Assembly: GCA_963759955.1 (NCBI GenBank)
Contig: CAVXCA010000042.1
Coordinates: forward strand, 62,001 to 126,000
Source of the DNA: Roseiarcus sp963759955
GTDB lineage: Bacteria > Pseudomonadota > Alphaproteobacteria > Rhizobiales > Beijerinckiaceae
Direction of reading: 5' to 3'
Length of the DNA: 64,000 nucleotides
The notes under the pieces are model-generated. The model was given only the letters and a program-made list of their open reading frames with translations, searched no databases and was not told the DNA's origin. Of the stretch, positions 1 to 10,192 are shown in pieces. The position numbers were made by a program, and so were the translations under genes. How positions within the stretch are numbered: the first letter of the stretch is position 1; every line of letters starts with the position of its first letter.

Positions 1-316
1 GGATGCGCTCGCGCGTCAGGTCGGCGAACGGCGCCGGCGGCGGCCCGCCGTTGTTGTTGACGAGAATGTCGGGCGCCGGGCAAGCCGCGAGCAACGCGGC
101 GCGCACTTCGGCCGAGTCGAGATCGCCGGGAACCGCGATGACCTCGGTCCCGGTCGCCTCGGCGATCTCGCGCGCCGTCGCCTCCAACGCGTCCCGATCG
201 CGGCCGTTGACGACGACCGAACAGCCCGCCTCGGCGAGCGCCGTCGCGCAGGCCCGACCCAGGCCCCTGCTCGAGGCGCAGACGATTGCCTTGCGCCCGG
301 CGATGCCCAAATCCAT
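1..316 (-). CDS. SDR-family oxidoreductase, N-terminal part (cut by window edge)
   Basis: The first 105 codons are visible, reading leftwards from an ATG at 316; the C-terminus lies outside the window. The N-terminal Rossmann fold is recognisable: a beta strand (KAIVCAS), the glycine-rich loop SSRGLGRACA in place of the usual TGxxxGxG, an NGRD segment after the second strand, and a conserved VNNNGGPPPAPF segment corresponding to the SDR NNAG motif. The catalytic Tyr-x3-Lys is not in view. SDR enzymes with this GGPPP variant are usually annotated as 3-oxoacyl-ACP-reductase-like, substrate unknown. It lies downstream of and in the same direction as the GGDEF-EAL gene, 215 bp away, with no recognisable feature in the gap. 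Confidence 0.8.
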   Translation of the reverse strand, partial: MDLGIAGRKAIVCASSRGLGRACATALAEAGCSVVVNGRDRDALEATAREIAEATGTEVIAVPGDLDSAEVRAALLAACPAPDILVNNNGGPPPAPFADLTRERI

Positions 317-531
317 TGCGAACTCCGTTTCTCGGCCCGACGCCGCAGCGCGTCGGCCCCGATTTCATCGGCGATCGAACAGCCAATTGCAATCGCCACG
401 GCGCGCGTCGGCCCGATCGGCGGCGCGGCGGGCGGCGCCTTGATCATCGCGCTCCAGTCAAACGAAGCGATTGCCGATCGGAGGCGTCGGAAGCGCCGGC
501 GACATGCGCCGGCGTTCCCGGGCGGGCGCGC

Positions 532-3237
532 TTATCCCGACACGCCCGAGCCGGGCCGAGTCTGCTCCTTGAGAATCGCCTCGATTTCGCGCGGCTCGAC
601 CGGCTTGCTGAAGTGATAGCCCTGCATCTCGTCGCAATTGTTCTCGCGCAGGAATGCGATCTGGTCGTCCGTTTCGACGCCCTCGGCGATGACCCTGAGA
701 TTGAGCTTCTGCCCCAAGGAAATCACGGCGGAGGCGACGGCCCTGTCGTCCTCGCTGTTGGCGAGTTCATTGATGAACGATTTGTCGATCTTCAATCTCG
801 ACACCGGGAATGTCTTCAGCGCGCTGAGGCTGGAGTAGCCGGTGCCGAAGTCGTCGATCGAGAGCTGAATGCCCAGGCCTTGCAACTCCTTCATCGTCGC
901 GACCGCCTGCTCGATGTCCTGCATGATCAGGCTTTCCGTCAGCTCCAATTCGAGATATTTCGCCTCCAGGCCGCTCTTGCGCAGCGCGTCGGCGACATTG
1001 CCGATCAAGTGCTTGTCGCGGAATTGCCGCGCCGACACGTTCACGCACACGCTCATTGGCGGCAGACCGGCGTCCTGCCAGGCCTTGTTCTGGCGACAGG
1101 CTTCATGCAGCACCCAATCGCCGATCGGCACGATCAGGCCGGTTTCCTCGGCCAGCGGGATGAACCTGGCGGGAGGAATCAGTCCGAAGTTCGGATGGTT
1201 CCAGCGGATCAACGCTTCGGCCGCGAAGACGCGGCGGCTGCGCAGGTCGACCAGCGGCTGATAGTGCAGGACGAATTCGCGCCGCGGGACGGCGTTTCGC
1301 AGCGCCTCCTGAAGCATGAATTTCTCGCGAACCTTCGCGTTCAATTCGGGCGTGTAGAACTGGAAATTGTCGCAGCCGATTTCCTTGGCGCGGTACATCG
1401 CCGCATCGGCGTTGGCGAGCAGCGTTTCGGCGTCCGTCCCGTCGTTGGGGTAATTCGCGACGCCGAAACTGCTCGTCACCCGAAACGTGTGGCCCTCGAG
1501 CTGAACGGGCTCTGCGATCGCCGTTTGGATCTTCTGCAGCGTCGCGGCGACGATTTCCTCGCTCTTGGGTTGATTGAACAGCACGATGACGAATTCGTCG
1601 CCGCCGAGCCGCACCACCGTGTCGGTTGGCTTCACGCAAGCCACCATTCGGCTCGCCACCACCTTCAACAGCTCGTCGCCGGCGCTGTGGCCGAGGCTGT
1701 CGTTGATGCACTTGAAATTGTCGAGATCGACGAACGCCACGCTCGCCCAGCGCCCGTGTCGCCGCGCGGATTTCACCGCCTGGGTAAGCCGGTCCTTGAT
1801 CAGGCCGCGATTGGGAAGGCCGGTCAGCGCGTCATGATTGGCTATGAATTGAATGCGGTCTTCGGCGAGCCTGCGTTCGATCGCGATGCCGGCGATGTGC
1901 GCGGCGATTCCGACCAGACGGGTTTCGGCCTCGGTCGGCGCGCGCGCCGTGGCCGAATACATCGCGAACGTCCCGAGCACGGCGTTTTGGGGTGACAAGA
2001 TCGGCGTCGACCAGCACGACCGAAGCCCGTGCGCAGCGGCCAAACCCTTGTAGTCGGCCCAAAGCGGGTCGGTCGTGATGTCTTCGACGACGACCGCTTC
2101 TCGCCGAAAGGCGGCCGTGCCGCAGGATCCCACGTTGGGGCCGATGCGAACGCCGTCGATCGCTCGCGTATAGGCCTCCGGCAAGCTCGGCGCGGCGCCG
2201 TGGCGCAAGTGGACGCGATCTTCGTCGAGCAGCAGAATGGAGCTGACGATCCCCGTCAACTGGGATTCGATCAAGCGCACGAGGCGATCGAGAACGGCCT
2301 CCAACGGCGCGCCCATCGCGATCATTTCGAGAATCTGGGCCTGGCCGTCGCGCAGCAGATCCGCCTTCTTGCGTGCGGTGACGTCGCGCCCGATCCCGAT
2401 CAGGCCGATGATCTCGCCCTTGTCGTTGCGCAGCGGCGCCTTCGTCGAAGCCAGGTACTTGTACTCGCCCGTCGCAGAGATGGCGTGCTCGTCGAGATCG
2501 AACATCGGGCGCCCGGTGGCGAGGATTTCCTGCTCGAGCGCATGATAGCCGCGCGCAGCGTCCGAAGGGTGAAGGTCGAAGTCCGTCAGGCCGATCATGT
2601 CGCAGGTCATGGCGCGGCCATTGTCCGACGCGAGCGCCTTGTTGACGACGACGAAGCGGCTCTCGACGTCCTTGATGTAGAGATAGTCGGGCACGCCGTC
2701 GATCAGCGCTTGCAGCGAAATCCGCTCGTCGGCGACGGCGCGCTTTTCCGGCAGTTCGGTGATGTCCTCATGCGTCGAGACCCAGCCGCCGTCGGGCGTG
2801 GGCTGGTGGCGGATTTGAATGGTCCGGCCGTTGCGCAGCACGGTCGTCCAGCTTCTCGCCTCATTGCAGGAATGGTTCGACGCGCAGAACGACAGGTAGT
2901 GTTCGGCGGCCACCGGGCAGGTCCCGGCAGCGACCCGGCGTTCCGTGATCTCGCGCAGCGTCGAGCCCGGCGAAACTTGATCGAGGGAAAGGCGGTAGAT
3001 TTCGGCGAAGCGGCGATTGCACAGGGCCAACCGCCCCTCGCCGTCGAAAAGGCAGACGCCCTGTGTGATGGCGTCGATAGCGGTCTGATAGCGCAGCGCC
3101 TGCGCCTTCAATTGGGCGATCGCAGCCTCGCTGTCGGCGGCGATGACCGCATGGGACTCGGTCGCCGCGCGCGCGAGGGCGGCCATGCAGGATTCGTCGA
3201 CCGCGCCGTCGGCACGCTTTGTCGGGTTCGCGCGCAA
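532..3237 (-). CDS. PAS-PAS-GAF-GGDEF-EAL cyclic-di-GMP signalling protein
   Basis: A 901-residue hybrid protein that probably makes or degrades cyclic-di-GMP in response to sensed signals. Order of domains: a PAS domain of the PAS_7 type at about 50-165, a second PAS domain at about 175-300 ending in the typical IGIGRDVTARK linker, a GAF domain at about 305-465 (LRSCWSTPI, VLGTFAMY), a GGDEF domain with an intact RLGGDEF at 543-549, and an EAL domain with E674-A675-L676 and the DDFGTGYSS loop from 795. Both output sites look catalytically complete. No membrane segment is visible, so it is probably cytoplasmic. The start is a TTG preceded by GGAGG nine bases upstream. Which activity dominates cannot be told from sequence. 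Confidence 0.93.
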   Translation of the reverse strand: MRANPTKRADGAVDESCMAALARAATESHAVIAADSEAAIAQLKAQALRYQTAIDAITQGVCLFDGEGRLALCNRRFAEIYRLSLDQVSPGSTLREITERRVAAGTCPVAAEHYLSFCASNHSCNEARSWTTVLRNGRTIQIRHQPTPDGGWVSTHEDITELPEKRAVADERISLQALIDGVPDYLYIKDVESRFVVVNKALASDNGRAMTCDMIGLTDFDLHPSDAARGYHALEQEILATGRPMFDLDEHAISATGEYKYLASTKAPLRNDKGEIIGLIGIGRDVTARKKADLLRDGQAQILEMIAMGAPLEAVLDRLVRLIESQLTGIVSSILLLDEDRVHLRHGAAPSLPEAYTRAIDGVRIGPNVGSCGTAAFRREAVVVEDITTDPLWADYKGLAAAHGLRSCWSTPILSPQNAVLGTFAMYSATARAPTEAETRLVGIAAHIAGIAIERRLAEDRIQFIANHDALTGLPNRGLIKDRLTQAVKSARRHGRWASVAFVDLDNFKCINDSLGHSAGDELLKVVASRMVACVKPTDTVVRLGGDEFVIVLFNQPKSEEIVAATLQKIQTAIAEPVQLEGHTFRVTSSFGVANYPNDGTDAETLLANADAAMYRAKEIGCDNFQFYTPELNAKVREKFMLQEALRNAVPRREFVLHYQPLVDLRSRRVFAAEALIRWNHPNFGLIPPARFIPLAEETGLIVPIGDWVLHEACRQNKAWQDAGLPPMSVCVNVSARQFRDKHLIGNVADALRKSGLEAKYLELELTESLIMQDIEQAVATMKELQGLGIQLSIDDFGTGYSSLSALKTFPVSRLKIDKSFINELANSEDDRAVASAVISLGQKLNLRVIAEGVETDDQIAFLRENNCDEMQGYHFSKPVEPREIEAILKEQTRPGSGVSG

Positions 3238-3644
3238 CTGGATATCCTCCGCCGCGGCGATCGGTTCAAACCGATCACAGCCGCGCCTGTCCCAAAAAGT
3301 TGACGCACGTTAGCCGGGCCCAATTAATGGGGGATGAATCAACAAAACATTACCGCCAAACGCGGGAATGTTACTTAATGTAATATTATTCGCCGCGAGC
3401 TTTGACCTCGCAAAACAAGGAAAAACGTCAGAGAATTCAAGGGAAGAGGCGGCGCTTCCGCCTGGTCAACGCCCAGCGCAGCAAACGCCGGCGGGCGGAC
3501 GCGGACGCATCGGCGGCGTCGCGGCCGAACCACGCGCGACGACGCTCCGCCATTGTCATGGGCGCGGCGACGCGCGTATGCGTTTCGCCGAATTTCTCCC
3601 GCCACCGCGCGAACCGGCGTTCGCCCGTCAAAGAGAGCCCATCG
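3238..3644. other. Intergenic region between divergent genes
   Basis: This gap separates the GGDEF-EAL start from the flavoprotein start. The part from about 3295 to 3420 is clearly AT-richer than the surroundings and probably carries both promoters. Open frames across 3400-3644 on either strand give only Arg/Ala-rich low-complexity peptides; I found no convincing gene. Confidence 0.4.
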
Positions 3645-4886
3645 GTGAATCCGCCTCGATCGACCTCCCGCGCGGCCAGCGCAATCGTAGTGGGCGCCGG
3701 CCCCGCCGGCCTCATGGCGGCCGAGGTTCTGGCGACCAGCGGCCGTCGCGTCGTCGTCTACGACGGCGCCCCGTCGCCGGCGCGAAAATTCCTGCTCGCC
3801 GGGCGCGGCGGCCTCAATCTCACCCACAGCGAGCCGTTCGAGCGTTTGATGACGCGTTACGGCGCCGCGGCGGAGCGGTTGCGGCCGGCGATCGAGCGGT
3901 TCTCGCCCGACGCGCTGCGCGCTTGGAGCGCGGCGCTCGGCGAGGAGACCTTCGTCGGCTCGAGCGGGCGCGTCTTCCCCAAGAGCTTCAAAGCGACCCC
4001 CCTGCTGCGCGCCTGGCTGAGGCGCCTCGATGCGCTCGGGGTCACGCTACGCGCGCGCCGCCGCTTCGTCGGCTTCGACGAACAGCGGACCCTCCGCTTC
4101 GCTTCGCCCGAGGGCGTCGAGGAAGTCCGCGCCGAGGCGATCGTGCTCGCGCTCGGCGGCGCCTCCTGGCCGCGGCTCGGCGCCGACGGCTCGTGGGTGG
4201 AATTCTTGCGCGCGGCCGGAATCGCGGTCGCAAGCTTGCGCCCCGCCAATTGCGGCTTCGTGGTCGACTGGTCGCCCGAATTTCGCCGGCGCTTCGCCGG
4301 CCAGCCGCTGAAGACGATCGCGCTTTCCTATGGCGGACGAAGCGTGCGCGGCGAAGCGATGATTGGCGCGCGCGGGATCGAGGGCGGCGCCGTCTACGCC
4401 CTTTCGGCCGCCTTGCGCGACGCGATCGCGGCGCAGGGGTCGACGATTCTCACCGTCGACCTCAAGCCGGACCTCAGCCAAGAGGCGCTGGCGAAACGCC
4501 TGCGGCGACGGCCCGGCCAATCGCTTTCGACCTTCCTGCGCAAGGCCGCCGCGTTGGCGCCCGTCGCGGTCGCGCTGATGCGCGAAGCGGGCGAGATTCC
4601 CAGCGACGCGAATGCGCTCGCCGCGCGCATCAAGGCGCTGCCGCTCAGCCTGATCGCGCCGGCGCCGATCGAGCGCGCCATTTCCAGCGCCGGCGGCGTC
4701 GAATGGGGCGAGATCGACGATGCGTTCATGCTGAAGAAGCTTCCCGGCGTCTTCGTCGCCGGCGAAATGATCGACTGGGAGGCGCCGACCGGCGGCTATC
4801 TCCTGCAAGCCTCGTTCGCCACCGGCGCCGCCGCCGGACGCGGCGCGGCGGCGTGGATCGAGCGCCATACGGCGGCGGAGGGCTAG
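3645..4886 (+). CDS. HI0933/BaiN-like FAD flavoprotein, TIGR03862 type
   Basis: A flavoprotein of the HI0933 (BaiN-like) superfamily, here about 413 residues. The N-terminal FAD-binding motif is VVGAGPAGLMAAE, followed by the family hallmark RKFLLAGRGGLNLTHSEP. The C-terminal GVEWGEIDDAFMLKKLPGVFVAGEMIDWEAPTGGY is also diagnostic, with the second FAD contact and the GGYLLQ ending. These proteins are predicted oxidoreductases whose substrate is unknown. The frame is open from 3402, but the upstream codons give Arg-rich nonsense; I chose GTG 3645, which has AGAGAG upstream and gives the usual family length of about 400. It stands alone, followed by an unrelated secreted protein. Confidence 0.87.
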   Translation: MNPPRSTSRAASAIVVGAGPAGLMAAEVLATSGRRVVVYDGAPSPARKFLLAGRGGLNLTHSEPFERLMTRYGAAAERLRPAIERFSPDALRAWSAALGEETFVGSSGRVFPKSFKATPLLRAWLRRLDALGVTLRARRRFVGFDEQRTLRFASPEGVEEVRAEAIVLALGGASWPRLGADGSWVEFLRAAGIAVASLRPANCGFVVDWSPEFRRRFAGQPLKTIALSYGGRSVRGEAMIGARGIEGGAVYALSAALRDAIAAQGSTILTVDLKPDLSQEALAKRLRRRPGQSLSTFLRKAAALAPVAVALMREAGEIPSDANALAARIKALPLSLIAPAPIERAISSAGGVEWGEIDDAFMLKKLPGVFVAGEMIDWEAPTGGYLLQASFATGAAAGRGAAAWIERHTAAEG

Positions 4887-5010
4887 CCCCACCTCGCCCG
4901 GCGCGCGTTGGCGGGAAATTGCCTAAAGGCGCGATTTGCGCGACCTTGGCCGCGAAATCCAAGACGGCGCCGCGGGCGGCGGTAAGCGGATTCATCGACG
5001 GGGGAGCGTC

Positions 5011-5499
5011 ATGACCAGGAAGACAAAGAAGCGGCTCGGCGGGGTGGCGTTGGCGGCGGGCCTGTTGGCGTTGACGCCGGCTCGAGCGGCGCCGGCCAAC
5101 ACGGTCGCGGGTCCGTCCTTCGAGGTCGACGTCGCGCTAAGCCAGGCGGCGGCGGCGCGGCTGGCCAATCCCAAGGAGACGATCATCGTAGACGCCGAGA
5201 TCTATGGCGTGCCAACTTCGCCGAAGCTGCTCGCCGAGACGGAAGGCCGGCTCGACCTCGCGCCCGAGCGCAAGATCGAAATCCCCGGCGCCGGCGCCGC
5301 ACGCTTCGCGGCGACGAAGCTCGACGCGGGCAAGCTTGCCGAGGTCGAGGGTCACGCGGCGCGGGTGGCGATCGAGGTCTTTTCCGGCCGCCGCTCGAGC
5401 CCGAACAACCTGCTCGACTGCGACTTCTTCGACGACCTGCTCTCCGTCGCAGCCGAAAAGCCGGTTCAAGCGCACTGCAAGCTGATCGGGGAGCAGTGA
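5011..5499 (+). CDS. Secreted protein of unknown function
   Basis: About 162 residues. The start at ATG 5011 follows GGGGAG and exposes a clear signal peptide: MTRKTKKR, a hydrophobic stretch GVALAAGLLALTPA and a probable cleavage after RAA. The mature part has no family I recognise; it contains two cysteines (LLDCDFF and AHCKLI) that could form a disulfide in the periplasm. It is followed by a small membrane protein gene on the same strand 170 bp downstream, which is not enough to claim an operon. The frame is well supported by signal peptide, ribosome binding site and codon use; the function is not. Confidence 0.7.
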   Translation: MTRKTKKRLGGVALAAGLLALTPARAAPANTVAGPSFEVDVALSQAAAARLANPKETIIVDAEIYGVPTSPKLLAETEGRLDLAPERKIEIPGAGAARFAATKLDAGKLAEVEGHAARVAIEVFSGRRSSPNNLLDCDFFDDLLSVAAEKPVQAHCKLIGEQ

Positions 5500-5670
5500 G
5501 CGCGAACCTGTGGCCGCGGTCTGTTCGTCGTGGTGGGGATTATACCGGCCGTCCGCGCGCCTCCGCTTGTGCGAGCGCGCGGGCGACGATACGGTGGCGC
5601 ACCGTGGCCGGATGCGACAGGCCCGGCCATGAGAAGGGGAGTGCGGCGGCGCGGATAAGGGGGCGTTGGC

Positions 5671-5958
5671 ATGGGTTGGGTCGCTTCGGTCGCGCTCGGC
5701 TTGCTCGTCGCTTGGCAGGCGGTCCAGCGCATCCGCGCCGATCAGCGCCGCGGAATCCCGATCAACTGGCCGAAGACGCTCCTCACGCTCGCTGGCGTCG
5801 CGGTCGTCACGCTGGCGGCGATCGGCGCCATGTTCGCCGCGCTGACGCAAGACCAGCCGGTGATCGCGGTTCTACTCTTCGTCGTGGCGTTCGCCGCCGG
5901 CGTGACCGCGCTCGTCGTCGCGGTCAACCGCCGCTGGCCGCCCGCGAAAGCGCCGTAG
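5671..5958 (+). CDS. Small inner-membrane protein
   Basis: A 95-residue hydrophobic protein with three likely transmembrane segments, at about 2-18 (GWVASVALGLLVAWQAV), 36-60 (LLTLAGVAVVTLAAIGAMFAAL) and 64-86 (VIAVLLFVVAFAAGVTALVVAV). An AAGGGGG ribosome binding site lies about eight bases before the ATG. No conserved motif is visible and no family is recognised. The positively charged loop QRIRADQRRG after the first helix suggests that this loop is cytoplasmic. Confidence 0.65.
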   Translation: MGWVASVALGLLVAWQAVQRIRADQRRGIPINWPKTLLTLAGVAVVTLAAIGAMFAALTQDQPVIAVLLFVVAFAAGVTALVVAVNRRWPPAKAP

Positions 5959-6072
5959 CGGCGCGCAGCGCCGCGGGTTCACAGCGGCTTCGCGATCCGC
6001 GCAGGAAATCGCCGAGCGGGCCGATGCGTGCGCTCGCGTTGCGCGCCGCCCGCTTCCGGCCCGCCATCGCCG

Positions 6073-6420
6073 TCAAGTGAAGTCCGCCCTCGAAATCGCC
6101 GCCTCTTGTCTCTGCCGACCGCTGGCGCCGTGGAGGAGCGCCGGAGCGGCGTTTCCATCGCTGCAGCGGGTCTGCTGCCCGTCATCGCGTTCGAGCGGCG
6201 ACCGGCGCAGCGTCGTATAGATTTTGAACTCCAGCTTCCGACGCTTTGCCGATCCCTTCAACCCGATGCAGAACAGGGCGTCGAATACGGCGAATTCGCC
6301 GAGGCGCTGCCAGTTCCCGGTCAGCGTTACCGGGCCGGCGAGCTTGTGCGCGACGAGCGCGGCGCCGGCGATGCCGAAGCCCGCCACGATCGCCAAATTG
6401 GTCCAGTCCGAAAGAGCCAC
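6073..6420 (-). CDS. Small membrane-anchored protein of unknown function
   Basis: Up to 115 residues, starting at GTG 6420 with a strong GGGGAGG seven bases upstream. The N-terminus (TNLAIVAGFGIAGAALVAH) is a single hydrophobic segment, followed by a polar segment containing FAVFDALFCIGLKG. After about residue 75 the composition becomes low-complexity (Arg, Gln, Asp), so the biologically relevant part may be the first two thirds. No family is recognised. It is transcribed divergently from the winged-helix gene across an AT-rich gap. Confidence 0.5.
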   Translation of the reverse strand: MALSDWTNLAIVAGFGIAGAALVAHKLAGPVTLTGNWQRLGEFAVFDALFCIGLKGSAKRRKLEFKIYTTLRRSPLERDDGQQTRCSDGNAAPALLHGASGRQRQEAAISRADFT

Positions 6421-6662
6421 CGAACCCTCCCCGTTGCTAGATCCGACCCACGGCGCATTTCCTACAACAACAACGTCGCAGGCGAAAACATTACAACAAC
6501 GCGCCGCCCCGTCAAGCGAAAATGTGAGAATCGTGTGGAAAAAATTAACCGTTTCGAGAGGTTCCTACGCCTCGTTGAAAGGAACTTTGATTCGCCGCCA
6601 AATCGGTAGTAAGGTTTTTAAACTTTGGCGTTTCTCGCTGCGTTCGGGACGGGAGGCCGCTT
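6421..6662. promoter_or_regulatory. AT-rich divergent promoter region
   Basis: This 242-bp gap separates a leftward small membrane protein and the rightward winged-helix regulator. It is markedly AT-richer than its flanks between about 6465 and 6630, with runs such as GGAAAAAATTAACC and TAAGGTTTTTAAAC, as expected for divergent promoters and possibly autoregulation by the winged-helix protein. I could not assign individual -35/-10 boxes with confidence. Confidence 0.35.
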
Positions 6663-7127
6663 GTGTCGGCGATCGAGGTTGGCGACAAGAAGGCAATTGT
6701 CGCTTTAAAACAAGAGCTTATCGACGCTGTCGGGCGGGCCTACGCGCTGGGCTGGGCGATCGCGCGGCTGGAAGGCCGGACCGACGACGAGCGGGTCGCG
6801 AGCGTCGTCAGAGAGAGCGTGCTGTCGATCCTCGGCGAATTCGATCCCTCGCCGTCGCACAATGTTGTAAACTTACGCAAGCCGGAACCGCGCGCGCCCG
6901 AGCCTTCGACCGCGCCGGCGGGCGGCTTGTCCGAAAACCCCTCCGCGCAAGAGCTGTTGTTGGAGAGCCTGCGCGGACAGGAAGTCTCGATCCGCGACCT
7001 GCAGACCGTCCTGGAGGACTACGGTCTCCAGGTTTCGCCCGGCAACCTGTCGGTCATCTTGTCCCGAATGCATCAATCCGGACTGATCCAGAGAACCGGG
7101 CGCGGGATCTACCGAGCCTCCCATTGA
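6663..7127 (+). CDS. Winged-helix DNA-binding protein
   Basis: A 154-residue protein. The first 60 residues form a predicted helical region (IVALKQELIDAVGRAYALGWAIARLEG), then a proline-rich linker at about 80-95. The C-terminus at about 98-154 reads as a compact winged helix (ELLLESLRGQEVSIRDLQTVLEDYGLQVSPGNLSVILSRMHQSGLIQRTGRGIY), in which VSPGNLSVILSRMH would be the recognition helix and TGRGIY the wing. The start is GTG with GGGAGG six bases upstream. It is probably a transcriptional regulator; the ligand and target are unknown. The family is not one I can name. Confidence 0.68.
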   Translation: MSAIEVGDKKAIVALKQELIDAVGRAYALGWAIARLEGRTDDERVASVVRESVLSILGEFDPSPSHNVVNLRKPEPRAPEPSTAPAGGLSENPSAQELLLESLRGQEVSIRDLQTVLEDYGLQVSPGNLSVILSRMHQSGLIQRTGRGIYRASH

Positions 7128-7267
7128 GCAAGGCGAGGCCGAACGGCCGGCGCCCTCGTGATCCGCTTCTCTCGAGACCGCCAAGACCGAGGCGCCTGGC
7201 AAACGCGCCCACGAAACGGCGCCCAAACCGTTGAAATACCCTTATCGCGGACCAGACCCGCCGCCCC

Positions 7268-9073
<1,806 letters not shown>

Positions 9074-9360
9074 GGGCGGGGGATAGCAGGGCGGGGCCAG
9101 GAAGGGAACGGGGTTCGCCATCCGCAAGACCGTTCGATGGACGTCAGAGGCACGCACCCGGCGATCGCGGGCGTGCTTCGACGCCGATTATACGAGGCTC
9201 ACCGACTCATTTCCGCAAGTTGAGACAAAACGGCCTGTAAATTCACTTGTACCATCCTAAACGATGCGTCTTCATGGCGCAAACCAATAACACTCGATCG
9301 CAGTCGATGCAGCTTTAGAGGCACTATTCGAAAACGTCGCTTCAATTACCGCTCGATGCA

Positions 9361-10044
9361 TTACGCTTTCCATTTCGCTAGATATTGGGCGTAGCTGCTT
9401 TTCCATTCCGGCCCGCCGAAATTTCCGCCACTTTCATGGACGATCCCCAAAGGTATGGTCCCGGCCGGGAGATTTCTATGTTCGAATTGTCGGCAAAGAT
9501 CCATGTCATAGAAATGGAATCTGAAATTCTCATCGAATTGAATTCGGTTCTCGACCAGAGTTCTTTTCTTTGTCGCCAACAGAACCCCGTCCAGCAACTT
9601 GCATTGTTGCATCACCGAACCGTACACTGCCAGCTCGCAAGGAAATCCTCTCCCGTGCCCAACAATGCCGCTGAGATTCGAAGGGTCATCCCATGTGAAC
9701 TTGTCATCTATTGCGTGCCATGCCGGCTGTTTATCGACGCGCCGCCTATTTCCGGCCAACCCAAGCAAACTAAATTGCTTAAAACCCAAAAGCAATTTGT
9801 CAATCCAATAATAATCAACAATCGAAACGTCGTCGTGTATAAATAATAGTATCTCATCGCCGTTCGCTATGCGTTCAGTTGCTTCGTTGTAACAGGCGCC
9901 CAGCCCCCTTGAGTTGCTATAGAAAACATTCGCTTTGATCGGAAGGCGACCATAAGTGATCTTAAGGCACCGCCCCAAAGCCGATTTTTCCCAAAATTCC
10001 CGCTCCGTCAATCGAGTTGCGCATATTAATGTTATAGGCAACAT
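9361..10044 (-). CDS. Glycosyltransferase-like protein (Glyco_tranf_2_5 type)
   Basis: A 227-residue, GT-A-like protein without membrane segments. It begins MLPITLICATRLTEREFWEKS and carries a nucleotide-sugar type motif LLFIHDDVSIVDYYWID, in which HDD would be the metal-binding DxD-like element. Later it has GSVMQQCKLLDGVLLATKK, RFHFYDMDLCRQFEHRNL and GIVHESGGNFGGP, the pattern of PF13712-type enzymes that modify surface polysaccharide or protein glycans. AGAGGAA lies about eight bases before the ATG. Base composition and codon use are much AT-richer than in lepA, which suggests acquisition by transfer together with the next gene. The sugar and acceptor are unknown. Confidence 0.75.
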   Translation of the reverse strand: MLPITLICATRLTEREFWEKSALGRCLKITYGRLPIKANVFYSNSRGLGACYNEATERIANGDEILLFIHDDVSIVDYYWIDKLLLGFKQFSLLGLAGNRRRVDKQPAWHAIDDKFTWDDPSNLSGIVGHGRGFPCELAVYGSVMQQCKLLDGVLLATKKRTLVENRIQFDENFRFHFYDMDLCRQFEHRNLPAGTIPLGIVHESGGNFGGPEWKSSYAQYLAKWKA

Positions 10045-10192
10045 TTCTAGGTTCCTCTCACAAGATCGAGCTTACGGTTGCGCACCCAAACCGAGTTTGG
10101 CCGGTTGATTTTACGCTGGGCGCGGTTTCCAGCCCGCAGAAAATGGCGCACATATGAGAATTACGCGCCATGAACGCAACTCGTGACACTAT

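Noticed and set aside
3402..3644. N-terminal extension of the flavoprotein
   Set aside because: These codons give Arg/Ala-rich low complexity and lengthen the protein beyond the family; GTG 3645 has a ribosome binding site and normal length.
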